Source: Acetobacteraceae bacterium (GTDB lineage Bacteria > Pseudomonadota > Alphaproteobacteria > Acetobacterales > Acetobacteraceae). Taken from it: a stretch of 5,604 bases of DNA. Positions 1 to 5,604 of this stretch are shown piece after piece (positions within the stretch are counted from its first letter, which is position 1; the number at the start of each line of letters is the position of its first letter). The position numbers and the translations under genes are program-made. Below the pieces are notes generated by a model that saw only the letters and a list, made by a program, of their open reading frames with translations, was not told the DNA's origin and made no database searches. The DNA is taken from NCBI GenBank assembly GCA_027340195.1, contig DAHWNE010000023.1, positions 1 through 5,604 of the forward strand. Reading direction: 5' to 3'.

Positions 1-1
1 G

Positions 2-1006
2 AACGAGCACCATGCGACCGCCACCTGCATGACTGTCTCGGTGCCGATGGCGCTGGCGATCATCGCGCGGGAGACCAAGCGGGCGCGGCTGCTCTCGCTC
101 GGCAACCCGATCGCCAACCGGCCCGATCCGGTGCGGGTCGCCGAGGAGATGGCCTGGCTCGACGTGCTGTCGGGCGGGAGCACCGAACTCGGGCTGGTGA
201 AGGGCGCAGCCTACGAGATCGCGCCCGCCAACTCCAACCCCGCGCGGATCATGCGCCGCTACTGGGAGGCGCATGACCTGATCCTGAAGGCGCTGTCTAC
301 CCATGACGGCCCGTTCTCATGGGAAGGCGAGTATTTCCACTATCGCCAGGTCAACATCTGGCCGCGCCCGATCCAGCAGCCGCATCCGCCGATCTGGATG
401 ACGGGGATGTCGGCGGCCACCGGCCGCGCCGCCGCCGAGCGCGGGCATGTGGTGGGCACCCTGCTCTCGGGCGGGATCGCGAAGCCGATGTTTGATGCCT
501 ATCGCGCGCGGGCCCGCGAGCTCGGCTGGGAGGCCGGGCCAGACCGGATGGCCTATGCCGCGGTGGTCGGTGTCGGCGCCACCAGGGCCGAGGGGTACCG
601 CCGCGCCGACCTCATCGCCGGCTATGTCCGCACCGCCCCGGTGGTGGCCGAACCCTTCACCAACCCGCCCGGCTACAACACCATCCCGGCCAACGTCGCC
701 ATGCTGCGCCAGGGTCGCAAGAAGGGCCGCATCGTCGCCGACCGCAACGGCAACCTGATCGACGCGACGCGCGCCAGCGTGGAAGACCTGATGGCCACCG
801 ATACCGTCTTCGCCGGCACCCCCGACGACGTGTTCGCCCAGATCAAGGATTTCGACGCCCGCATGGGCGGGGTCGGGCATCTGCTGTTCTTCGGCCAGGG
901 TGGCTTCCTCGATCATCGGGACACGGTGGAGAACCTGACGCTGTTCGCGCGCGAGGTGGCGCCAAGGCTGCGCGCGCTGCATCCGGAGCGCGCCGCGGCG
1001 GCGTAG
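2..1006 (+). CDS. LLM class flavin-dependent oxidoreductase (luciferase-like monooxygenase), 5'-truncated by window edge
   Basis: This is the C-terminal part of a bacterial-luciferase-like TIM-barrel oxidoreductase that uses reduced flavin (FMNH2 or F420) on an unidentified substrate, probably in the cytoplasm. The frame is open from base 2, and the first visible residues, NEHH, are a family hallmark, so the ATG at 29 is internal and the true start lies upstream. About 334 residues are visible; the family is usually somewhat longer, so roughly the first strand and helix are missing. Counting from the first visible codon, other family signatures are LGNPIANRPDPVRVAEE (about 33-49), the WEGEYFHY stretch followed by WPRPIQQPHPPIW (about 107-132), and GTPDDV (272-277) near the C-terminus. 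The gene ends with TAG at 1004-1006, and 138 bp of intergenic DNA follow. Substrate cannot be assigned; alkane, aromatic or limonene-type monooxygenase labels would be guesses. Confidence 0.9.
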   Translation, partial: NEHHATATCMTVSVPMALAIIARETKRARLLSLGNPIANRPDPVRVAEEMAWLDVLSGGSTELGLVKGAAYEIAPANSNPARIMRRYWEAHDLILKALSTHDGPFSWEGEYFHYRQVNIWPRPIQQPHPPIWMTGMSAATGRAAAERGHVVGTLLSGGIAKPMFDAYRARARELGWEAGPDRMAYAAVVGVGATRAEGYRRADLIAGYVRTAPVVAEPFTNPPGYNTIPANVAMLRQGRKKGRIVADRNGNLIDATRASVEDLMATDTVFAGTPDDVFAQIKDFDARMGGVGHLLFFGQGGFLDHRDTVENLTLFAREVAPRLRALHPERAAAA

Positions 1007-1016
1007 GGGGATCCCG

Positions 1017-1037
1017 GCCCGGTATCCGGCGCCGGGC
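1017..1037 (+). terminator. Possible transcription terminator hairpin (no U-tract)
   Basis: GCCCGG (1017-1022) and CCGGGC (1032-1037) form a 6-bp all-GC stem with a 9-base loop, 10 bases after the oxidoreductase stop codon. An overlapping 10-bp perfect palindrome, CCGGCGCCGG (1026-1035), gives an alternative fold. No T-run follows, so this is not a classical intrinsic terminator; short GC palindromes are common by chance in DNA this GC-rich. Confidence 0.25.
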
Positions 1038-1084
1038 AGGCGGAAGAAGGACCGATATCGGAACAATAATCCACCCCATCCCGA

Positions 1085-1113
1085 TTGACGCCCCTCACCC
1101 GCGGCGCGACATT
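1085..1113 (+). promoter_or_regulatory. Candidate sigma70-type promoter for the protease gene
   Basis: TTGACG at 1085-1090 matches 5 of 6 bases of the -35 consensus. After a 17-bp spacer comes GACATT (1108-1113), a weak -10 that keeps the important A at position 2 and T at position 6. Transcription would begin near 1120, leaving a leader of about 25 nt before the ATG at 1145. Position and spacing are right; the -10 box is poor. Confidence 0.35.
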
Positions 1114-1131
1114 TCCCGGACCAATCCGCCC

Positions 1132-1136
1132 GGAAG
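1132..1136 (+). promoter_or_regulatory. Weak ribosome binding site deciding the protease start
   Basis: GGAAG lies 8 nt before the ATG at 1145. It is a modest Shine-Dalgarno match but correctly placed. Together with the signal peptide that begins at this ATG, it supports 1145 over the upstream TTG at 1085. Confidence 0.4.
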
Positions 1137-1144
1137 CCGCCCCG

Positions 1145-1216
1145 ATGTCGCGCCTCGCCCTCGCCGCCCTCCTCGGCCTGCTGCTGGCGTCCAGCCTGCC
1201 CGCCCTCGCAACCGCG
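1145..1216 (+). other. Signal peptide (Sec type) of the repeat-protease
   Basis: Residues 1-24 have a short polar start (MSR), a hydrophobic Ala/Leu core of about 15 residues, and an A-T-A site before Gln25. There is no lipobox cysteine and no twin arginine, so signal peptidase I and the Sec route are the best reading. Confidence 0.85.
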
Positions 1217-3298
1217 CAGCCGGTCACCGGGCGCTACGACATCGCGGTGCAGAACCTGGGCGACACCCCGATCACCGGCGCCTGGTTCCGCCGCGCCGGC
1301 ACCCAGGCCTGGGGCAGCAACCGGTTGGACGGCCCCCTCGACCCCAACCAGCGCCAGGTGGTTCGCCTGTCGCCGCAGGGCGGCTGTCAGCGCGACATCT
1401 ATGTCAGCTTCCCCGGCGGCGCCCATGCCGACAAGCTGAACCTCAACATCTGCGCGTTCGGCTCCACCGCCTTCGCCGCGCCCACCTCGGCGGCCGGCGG
1501 CGCCCACGGCATCACCGTCAAGAACCTCGGCAGCACGCCGATCGTGGGCTTCTACGTCGCCGCCGCCCCCGGTCCCGGCGGTCCGCTGGGGCCGAACCGC
1601 CTGACCGCCCCGCTCGCCGCCCACCAATCCGCCCACATCGCCCTCGACGCGAAGGGCTGCGTCTACGACATGGAGGCACAATACCAGGGCGGCGCGCGCG
1701 GGTTCCGCCAGGGTATCAATCTCTGCGCGCTCGATATCCAGAGCTTCGTCGCCCCCACCACCGCCACGCCGGCGGCGGCGCCGGCCCAGGCCCAGGCGCA
1801 GGCCGCCGCCCAGGCGCCGACCGACATCTACATCGTCAACCGCGGCCAGGACCCGATCATCCGCGCGCTGTTCCGCCGCGGCGGGATGCGTGGCGCCGGC
1901 ACCAACCGCCTACGCGGCGTGCTGATGCCGGGCCAGCGCCAGCTGATCCGCCTGCCGCCCACCGACGGCTGCATCTATGACATCGGCGTCGCCTATCAGA
2001 ACGGCGGCACCTCCGATCAGCTCGGCCTCAATGTCTGCGGCTATTCCGACGCGGTGTTCGCCGCTGCCCAGCCGGGCCGCGCCGCCACCGCCGCGCCCGC
2101 CTCGCTGCTGGTCCGCAACAGCGATCACGGCCCGGTGGTCGAACGCTTCTACCTCTCGCCCAGCACAGCCCCGGGCGACAGCTTCGGTCCCGACCGGCTC
2201 TCGGCCCCGCTCGGGCCGGGCCGGAGCATCCGCATCGCCCTGCCGCTGCCCGGCGAGGCCGCGCATTGCGACTACGACATGCGCGCCATCTACGCCTCCG
2301 GCGCGAAAGAGGACCGCTACCGGGTCAATATCTGCGCCATCGGCGGGGCGGTGTTCAACGGTCCCGTCGGCAATGCCCCGATCGGCAACACGACCGCCGG
2401 CGGCGGCCCGCATCCCGGCGCGCCGGCCCTCAGGGTGGCCAACGACTATCGGGTGCCGCTCGCGCATCTGTTCGTCTCTCCCTCCTCCTCACACCATTGG
2501 GGCCCCGATCGTCTGGCCGGCGCGGCGATGGTCGCGCCGCACACCACTGCCGCCGTCGCGGTGCCGGCGGGCGGCTGCGTGTTCGACCTGCGCGCCGTGT
2601 TCGACAACGAGGTCGTCCAGCAGATCGGCCGGGTCGATCTCTGCCGTACCCATCTGGTGCGGCTGATCGGGGCCAAGCCGGGCGCGCTGCTCGGCCGCGG
2701 CTCCGGCTTCTACATCTCGCGCGACGGCGACATCCTGACCAACAACCACGTGGTCTATGGCTGCCGGACGGTCGCCATCCTGCGCGATGACGGCCGCCCG
2801 CTGACGCTGCGCGTGCTGGGCCAGGACGTGCGCGACGATCTGGCCGTGCTGCGGGAGGACGGCGTCGCCACCGCGCCGCTGCGCTTCCGCGACGCGGCCA
2901 TCCGCGTGGCGGGCGGGGAGACCGCGACCGCGCTCGGCTACCCGCTCAGCTTCGATCTCGGCGCCCAGCTCAAAATCTCCTCGGGCTTCGTCAGCGCCAC
3001 CGAGGTCGCCGGCGCGCCGGCCCAGTTCCAGATGCAAACTCCCATCAACCCAGGCAATTCCGGCGGGCCGGTGCTGGACAGTTCCGGGGCGGTGATCGGC
3101 GTCAGCGTCGCCCAGCTGCGCCCGTCGCGGGCCGAGAACGTCAATTTCGCCGTGCGCGGGGACGTCGCCCAGCGCTTCGCCCGCTCGCTCGGGGTGAAGA
3201 TCCTGCTCGCGCCGAAGGACGAGACCGCGAAGATGAGCCCGCGCCAGATCTACGCCACCGAGGGGCCTTCGGTGGTGCCGCTCGAATGTTTCAACTGA
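1145..3298 (+). CDS. Exported multidomain trypsin/Deg-like serine protease with five cysteine-paired N-terminal repeats
   Basis: This predicts a 717-residue secreted or periplasmic peptidase. Residues 1-24 form a Sec signal peptide (hydrophobic core, then ALATA|Q). Five related domains follow at about 32-112, 121-204, 227-308, 320-407 and 428-511. Each has an N-terminal strand motif like V-x-N, a central (N/D)RL motif, a GGC/DGC-type motif with following aspartate, and a closing N-x-C or D-L-C motif. The cysteine pairs (81/103, 172/194, 276/298, 375/397, 478/500) are all exactly 22 residues apart. The protease domain spans about 517-690: His535 in TNNHVV, Asp565 in DDLAVL and Ser639 in GNSGGP. 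No PDZ domain follows, unlike DegP/DegQ; the chain ends ECFN. Cys540 and Cys715 are the only other cysteines, giving twelve in all. The repeat type resembles a domain seen beside trypsin-like peptidases in alphaproteobacteria (from memory, unverified). Substrate is unknown. The downstream kinase gene starts 7 nt after the stop. Confidence 0.9.
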   Translation: MSRLALAALLGLLLASSLPALATAQPVTGRYDIAVQNLGDTPITGAWFRRAGTQAWGSNRLDGPLDPNQRQVVRLSPQGGCQRDIYVSFPGGAHADKLNLNICAFGSTAFAAPTSAAGGAHGITVKNLGSTPIVGFYVAAAPGPGGPLGPNRLTAPLAAHQSAHIALDAKGCVYDMEAQYQGGARGFRQGINLCALDIQSFVAPTTATPAAAPAQAQAQAAAQAPTDIYIVNRGQDPIIRALFRRGGMRGAGTNRLRGVLMPGQRQLIRLPPTDGCIYDIGVAYQNGGTSDQLGLNVCGYSDAVFAAAQPGRAATAAPASLLVRNSDHGPVVERFYLSPSTAPGDSFGPDRLSAPLGPGRSIRIALPLPGEAAHCDYDMRAIYASGAKEDRYRVNICAIGGAVFNGPVGNAPIGNTTAGGGPHPGAPALRVANDYRVPLAHLFVSPSSSHHWGPDRLAGAAMVAPHTTAAVAVPAGGCVFDLRAVFDNEVVQQIGRVDLCRTHLVRLIGAKPGALLGRGSGFYISRDGDILTNNHVVYGCRTVAILRDDGRPLTLRVLGQDVRDDLAVLREDGVATAPLRFRDAAIRVAGGETATALGYPLSFDLGAQLKISSGFVSATEVAGAPAQFQMQTPINPGNSGGPVLDSSGAVIGVSVAQLRPSRAENVNFAVRGDVAQRFARSLGVKILLAPKDETAKMSPRQIYATEGPSVVPLECFN
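1238..2677 (+). repeat. Five tandem ~80-88-residue cysteine-paired domains within the protease
   Basis: Approximate units are 1238-1480, 1505-1756, 1823-2068, 2102-2365 and 2426-2677. The repetition is clear in the protein but too diverged to be a simple DNA repeat. Units 1 and 3 resemble each other (FRR, then NRL, then QRQ and RL, then D-x-L-x-LN before the second cysteine). Units 2 and 4 resemble each other (FY, then GP-N/D-RL-T/S-APL, then IAL, then C-x-YDM). Unit 5 (SPSSS and WGPDRL) sides with 2 and 4. Beta-strand-like alternation suggests a small beta-sandwich; the fold is inferred. Confidence 0.8.
1757..1822 (+). other. Ala/Gln/Pro-rich interdomain linker
   Basis: Residues 205-226, between repeat domains 2 and 3, are almost entirely Thr, Ala, Pro and Gln, including an AQAQAQA run. 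At DNA level this is a low-complexity stretch of GCC/GCG and CAG codons, prone to slippage. It looks like a flexible hinge separating the first domain pair from the second. Confidence 0.7.
2693..3214 (+). other. Trypsin-like (Deg/S1C type) peptidase domain of the repeat-protease
   Basis: The domain opens with GRGSGFYIS and has all three catalytic motifs in order: His535, Asp565 and Ser639. The GNSGGP serine motif and the following (A/V)IGV and VNFAV strands are typical of HtrA/Deg proteases. The remaining ~30 residues (to 717) are a short tail without a PDZ domain. Confidence 0.85.
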
Positions 3299-3305
3299 CC
3301 GGCCG

Positions 3306-4379
3306 GTGCGCGCGCCGCGCCTGATCGCCGATGATCTGACCGGCGCGCTGGATGCCGCCGCCGCCTTCGTCCCCGCCGCCGGGCCGGTGCCGGTGTTGTT
3401 CGCCCCACCGGCGGCGCTGCCCGCGGCGGTGGCGATCAGTGCCGGCACCCGCGATGCCGACGAGCTCACCGCGCGGCGAGTGATGGCGCTGCTGGCACCG
3501 GTGCTGGAGGATGCCGACCCGGCGCTGCTCAAGCTCGACAGCCTGCTGCGCGGGCCGGTCGCGCCGATGCTGGGCGCGCTGCGGGGCGCGTTCGCCCACG
3601 CCGTGATCGCCCCCGCCTTCCCGGCGCAGGGGCGGGTGACCCGGGGCGGGCGGCAGTTCCGCGCCGAGGGCCGCGCCTGGCACGATGTCGGGGTGGATCT
3701 GTCGGCCGCGCTGGCCGCCGAAGGTCTCGCCCCGGTGCTGTGCCGTCCCGGCGATGCCGCCCCGCCCGGCGTCAGCCTGTGGGACGCGGAGACCGATGCC
3801 GCGCTCGATGCCGTGGTGCGGGCCGGACGGGCGCTGAGCGGACCCGTGCTCTGGTGCGGCAGCGCCGGGCTGGCCGCCGCCCTGGCCGACCGTGCCGCCG
3901 TTCCCTGCCCGGACCTGCCGCCGCCGATCCTGGCGCTGATCGGGTCGGATCACCCGGTCTCGGTCGGGCAGTTGTCGTCGGCCTGGAAATACGTCCACCG
4001 CCTGCTGCGTGGCGATGCCGAGGAGATCGCGCCGATCGCCCGTCGGCTGGCGAGTGGAAATGCCGCCGCCGCGGTGGTGGTGCCGCCGGGGCTGAGCCGC
4101 GCGGCGGCCGGAGCACGGATCGCGGCGCTGTTCGCTCGCCTGCTCGCCGGGATCGACCGTCCCGGCACGCTGATGGTGGCGGGCGGGGACACGCTGCGCG
4201 GGGTGGTCGAGGCGCTGGGCGCGCGCGCGCTGGAGGTGACGGGCGAGCGCGGCCCCGGCGTGCCGGTCTCGCGGCTGGTCGGCGGTGCGTGGGACGGGCA
4301 GACGGTGCTGTCCCGTTCCGGCGCGTTCGGCGATTCAGCCTGGTTGCTGCGGCTTATGGCGGCGCCGGCGGGACGCTAG
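3306..4379 (+). CDS. Four-carbon acid sugar kinase family protein (OtnK/DtnK-like, DUF1537)
   Basis: This predicts a 357-residue cytoplasmic kinase of the family that phosphorylates four-carbon acid sugars such as 3-oxo-tetronate or threonate with ATP. Seen in order: ADDLTGALD (8-16), KLDSLLRG (76-83), APAFPAQGR (102-110), CGSAGLA (184-190), GSDHPV (213-218), GGDT (293-296) and SRSGAFG (336-342). The first half is the substrate-binding domain and the second half the nucleotide-binding domain. It is shorter than the usual ~400-430 residues, yet every landmark is present, so it looks compact rather than broken. Two motifs deviate: the usual DSTLRGN is DSLLRGP, and the usual Lys of the KSGGFG motif is Arg337. 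The start is GTG at 3306, 7 nt after the protease stop, with no clear Shine-Dalgarno, suggesting translational coupling. The usual PdxA2-like dehydrogenase, aldolase or transporter neighbours are absent here, so the substrate is unassigned. Confidence 0.85.
   Translation: MRAPRLIADDLTGALDAAAAFVPAAGPVPVLFAPPAALPAAVAISAGTRDADELTARRVMALLAPVLEDADPALLKLDSLLRGPVAPMLGALRGAFAHAVIAPAFPAQGRVTRGGRQFRAEGRAWHDVGVDLSAALAAEGLAPVLCRPGDAAPPGVSLWDAETDAALDAVVRAGRALSGPVLWCGSAGLAAALADRAAVPCPDLPPPILALIGSDHPVSVGQLSSAWKYVHRLLRGDAEEIAPIARRLASGNAAAAVVVPPGLSRAAAGARIAALFARLLAGIDRPGTLMVAGGDTLRGVVEALGARALEVTGERGPGVPVSRLVGGAWDGQTVLSRSGAFGDSAWLLRLMAAPAGR
4376..4379. other. Shared CTAG overlap carrying the stop codons of two convergent genes
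   Basis: The kinase stop TAG occupies 4377-4379 on +, and the thiolase stop TAG is the complement of 4376-4378 on -. The self-complementary CTAG serves both genes, so no intergenic DNA is left for a dedicated terminator. Confidence 0.9.
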
Positions 4380-5578
4380 ACTCGCTCGATCAGCGCCGCG
4401 ATCCCCTGACCCACGCCGATGCACATGGTGGCGATGGCGCGCTTCGCCCCCGCTTCCTCGAGCGCATTCACCGCCGTCAGCGCCAGCCGCGCCCCGCTCG
4501 CGCCCAGCGGATGGCCGAGCGCGATCGCCCCGCCATGAGGGTTCACATGCGGGGCATCGTCGGGGAGGCCGAGCTGGCGCAGCACCGCGAGCCCCTGGCT
4601 GGCAAAGGCCTCGTTGAGTTCGATGATGTCGATCTCGCCGATGGAAAGCCCGGTGCGGGCGAGCAGCTTCCGCACCGCCGGCGCCGGCCCGATGCCCATG
4701 ATGCGCGGCGGCACCCCGGCGGTTGCCATCGCCACCACCCGCGCGCGCGGCGTCAGGCCGTGCCGCCGCGCCGCCGCCTCCGAAGCGAGCAGCAGTGCCG
4801 CCGCGCCGTCGTTCACGCCGGAGGCGTTGCCCGCGGTCACCGTGCCCGGGTTGCGGAACGGGGTCTTGAGTTTCGCCAGGCCTTCGAGAGTGGTGTCGGG
4901 CCGGGGATGCTCGTCGGTATCGATCACCGTCTCCCCCTTGCGGGTTTTCAGGGTGAGCGGGGCGATCTCGCGAGCGAAGAAGCCGCTGGCCTGAGCGCGG
5001 GCGGCCTTCTGCTGGCTGCGCAGCGCGAAGGCGTCCTGGTCGGCGCGGCTGATCTGGAACTCCTCGGCGACGTTCTCGCCGGTCTCGGGCATGGAATCGG
5101 TGCCGTACATCGCCTTCATCATGCCGTTGACGAAGCGCCAGCCGATGGTGGTGTCGTAGATCTCGGCCTGGCGGGCGAAGGCCTCGTTGGCCTTGCCCAT
5201 CACGAAGGGGGCACGGGTCATGCTTTCCACCCCGCCGGCCATGACCAGCTCCATCTCCCCCGCGCGGATGGCGCGGGCGGCGGTGCCGACGGCATCCAGG
5301 CCGGACCCGCAGAGGCGGTTGATGGTGGAACCGGGGACCGAGGTGGGCAGCCCGGCGAGCAGGGTGGCCATGCGGGCGACGTTGCGGTTGTCCTCCCCGG
5401 CCTGGTTGGCGCAGCCAAGGTAGCAATCGTCGAGCGCCTCCCAGTCCACGCCGGGGTTGCGGTCCTTCAGAACCCGGATCGGGTGGGCGGCCAGATCGTC
5501 GGCGCGCACATCCTTGAGGACCCCGGCGTAACGGCCGATCGGGCTGCGCGCGAAATCGCAGATGAAGGCATCCGGCAT
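4376..5578 (-). CDS. pcaF: Thiolase, probably 3-oxoadipyl-CoA thiolase (beta-ketoadipyl-CoA thiolase)
   Basis: This predicts a complete 400-residue cytoplasmic thiolase that splits a 3-oxoacyl-CoA with free CoA; for PcaF, 3-oxoadipyl-CoA gives succinyl-CoA plus acetyl-CoA at the end of the beta-ketoadipate pathway. Catalytic residues are visible: nucleophile Cys90 in NRLCGSG, NEAF (322-325), His356 in GHPLG, and acid/base Cys386 in CIGVGQG. PcaF/PaaJ-like marks are GCANQAGEDNRNVARM (55-70), YDTTIGWRFVN (141-151) and YGTDSMPETGENVAEEF (158-174), and 400 residues is the usual PcaF length. One variation is VNPHGGA where VNPNGGA is common. The start is supported by GAGGAG 7 nt upstream. It converges on the kinase gene with a 4-base overlap. 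No pcaIJ, pcaD or paa gene is visible, so the pathway remains inferred; a general acetyl-CoA C-acyltransferase is the main alternative. Confidence 0.9.
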   Translation of the reverse strand: MPDAFICDFARSPIGRYAGVLKDVRADDLAAHPIRVLKDRNPGVDWEALDDCYLGCANQAGEDNRNVARMATLLAGLPTSVPGSTINRLCGSGLDAVGTAARAIRAGEMELVMAGGVESMTRAPFVMGKANEAFARQAEIYDTTIGWRFVNGMMKAMYGTDSMPETGENVAEEFQISRADQDAFALRSQQKAARAQASGFFAREIAPLTLKTRKGETVIDTDEHPRPDTTLEGLAKLKTPFRNPGTVTAGNASGVNDGAAALLLASEAAARRHGLTPRARVVAMATAGVPPRIMGIGPAPAVRKLLARTGLSIGEIDIIELNEAFASQGLAVLRQLGLPDDAPHVNPHGGAIALGHPLGASGARLALTAVNALEEAGAKRAIATMCIGVGQGIAALIERV

Positions 5579-5585
5579 GGCGGCT

Positions 5586-5591
5586 CTCCTC
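5586..5591 (-). promoter_or_regulatory. Ribosome binding site of the thiolase gene
   Basis: GAGGAG on the minus strand sits 7 nt before the ATG at 5578-5576, a strong and well-spaced Shine-Dalgarno sequence that fixes the start. The promoter, or an upstream gene in the same operon, lies beyond the window. Confidence 0.8.
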
Positions 5592-5604
5592 GGGGTTTCC
5601 GGCT

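Larger units (their letters stand above)
1007..1144. other. Intergenic region between oxidoreductase and protease genes
   Basis: This is the only sizeable non-coding gap in the window. It holds a short GC hairpin close to the oxidoreductase stop, an A/T-richer patch around 1053-1072 (unusual for this DNA), and a plausible promoter for the protease gene. The + frame stays open from a TTG at 1085, but that extension has no ribosome binding site and would place 20 residues before an excellent signal peptide, so the region is treated as untranslated. Confidence 0.6.

Noticed and set aside
29..1006. ATG at 29 as the start of the oxidoreductase
   Set aside because: The frame continues upstream to the window edge and encodes the conserved NEHH motif just before this ATG, so the methionine is internal.
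1026..1035. CCGGCGCCGG palindrome as an operator site
   Set aside because: A 10-bp all-GC palindrome is expected often in DNA of this composition; there is no second copy or nearby regulator gene to support it.
317..1681. 454-residue open frame on the minus strand across the oxidoreductase and protease genes
   Set aside because: It is antisense to two well-supported genes, is rich in Gly, Ala, Arg and Val without recognisable motifs, and reflects high GC content opening the opposite frame.
2489..3532. 347-residue minus-strand open frame opposite the protease and kinase start
   Set aside because: Low-complexity composition typical of GC-rich shadow frames; both sense genes have clear catalytic motifs.
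3291..3998. 235-residue minus-strand open frame opposite the kinase
   Set aside because: No family motif, biased composition, and fully covered by the kinase gene.
3306..4379. Kinase as a truncated or frameshifted pseudogene because it is short
   Set aside because: Both domains and every landmark motif are present in one frame from ADDLTGA to SRSGAFG, so it reads as intact and compact.
4335..5426. 363-residue minus-strand open frame in another frame within the thiolase
   Set aside because: It is a frame-shifted shadow of the thiolase, extremely rich in Arg, Gly, Pro and His, while the 400-residue frame has all thiolase active-site motifs.

Overview
The window is a densely coded, very GC-rich piece of bacterial chromosome. 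Heavy G/C bias at third codon positions, the protein styles and long GC-driven shadow frames fit an alphaproteobacterium, plausibly Rhodospirillales/Acetobacteraceae. That placement is an inference from composition and protein flavour, not from a marker gene. No RNA gene, IS element, CRISPR array or other mobile feature was recognised.

Layout: (1) At the left edge, on +, is the C-terminal ~334 residues of a luciferase-like (LLM class) flavin-dependent oxidoreductase whose 5' end lies outside the window. (2) A 138-bp intergenic region follows, with a possible factor-independent hairpin and a plausible sigma70-type promoter (TTGACG, 17 bp, GACATT). (3) Next on + is a 717-residue exported protein: a signal peptide, five tandem ~80-88-residue domains each with a cysteine pair exactly 22 residues apart, then a C-terminal Deg/trypsin-like serine protease domain with an apparently complete His-Asp-Ser triad and no PDZ domain. 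(4) Seven bases later, on +, a GTG-initiated gene encodes a compact four-carbon acid sugar kinase family protein (OtnK/DtnK-like, formerly DUF1537). (5) On -, convergent with the kinase, is a complete 400-residue thiolase most like 3-oxoadipyl-CoA thiolase (PcaF). The two genes overlap at a CTAG tetranucleotide that supplies both stop codons.

The genes do not form an obvious single pathway. The protease and kinase are spaced as a co-transcribed pair but share no evident function. The thiolase would act in the last step of the beta-ketoadipate or a related acyl-CoA pathway, but none of its usual partners is visible. The most distinctive object is the five-domain protease. Its repeats fall into an A-B-A-B-B' order, which suggests duplication of a two-domain unit, and their regular cysteine pairs suggest a disulfide-stapled periplasmic or secreted recognition arm carrying a protease.
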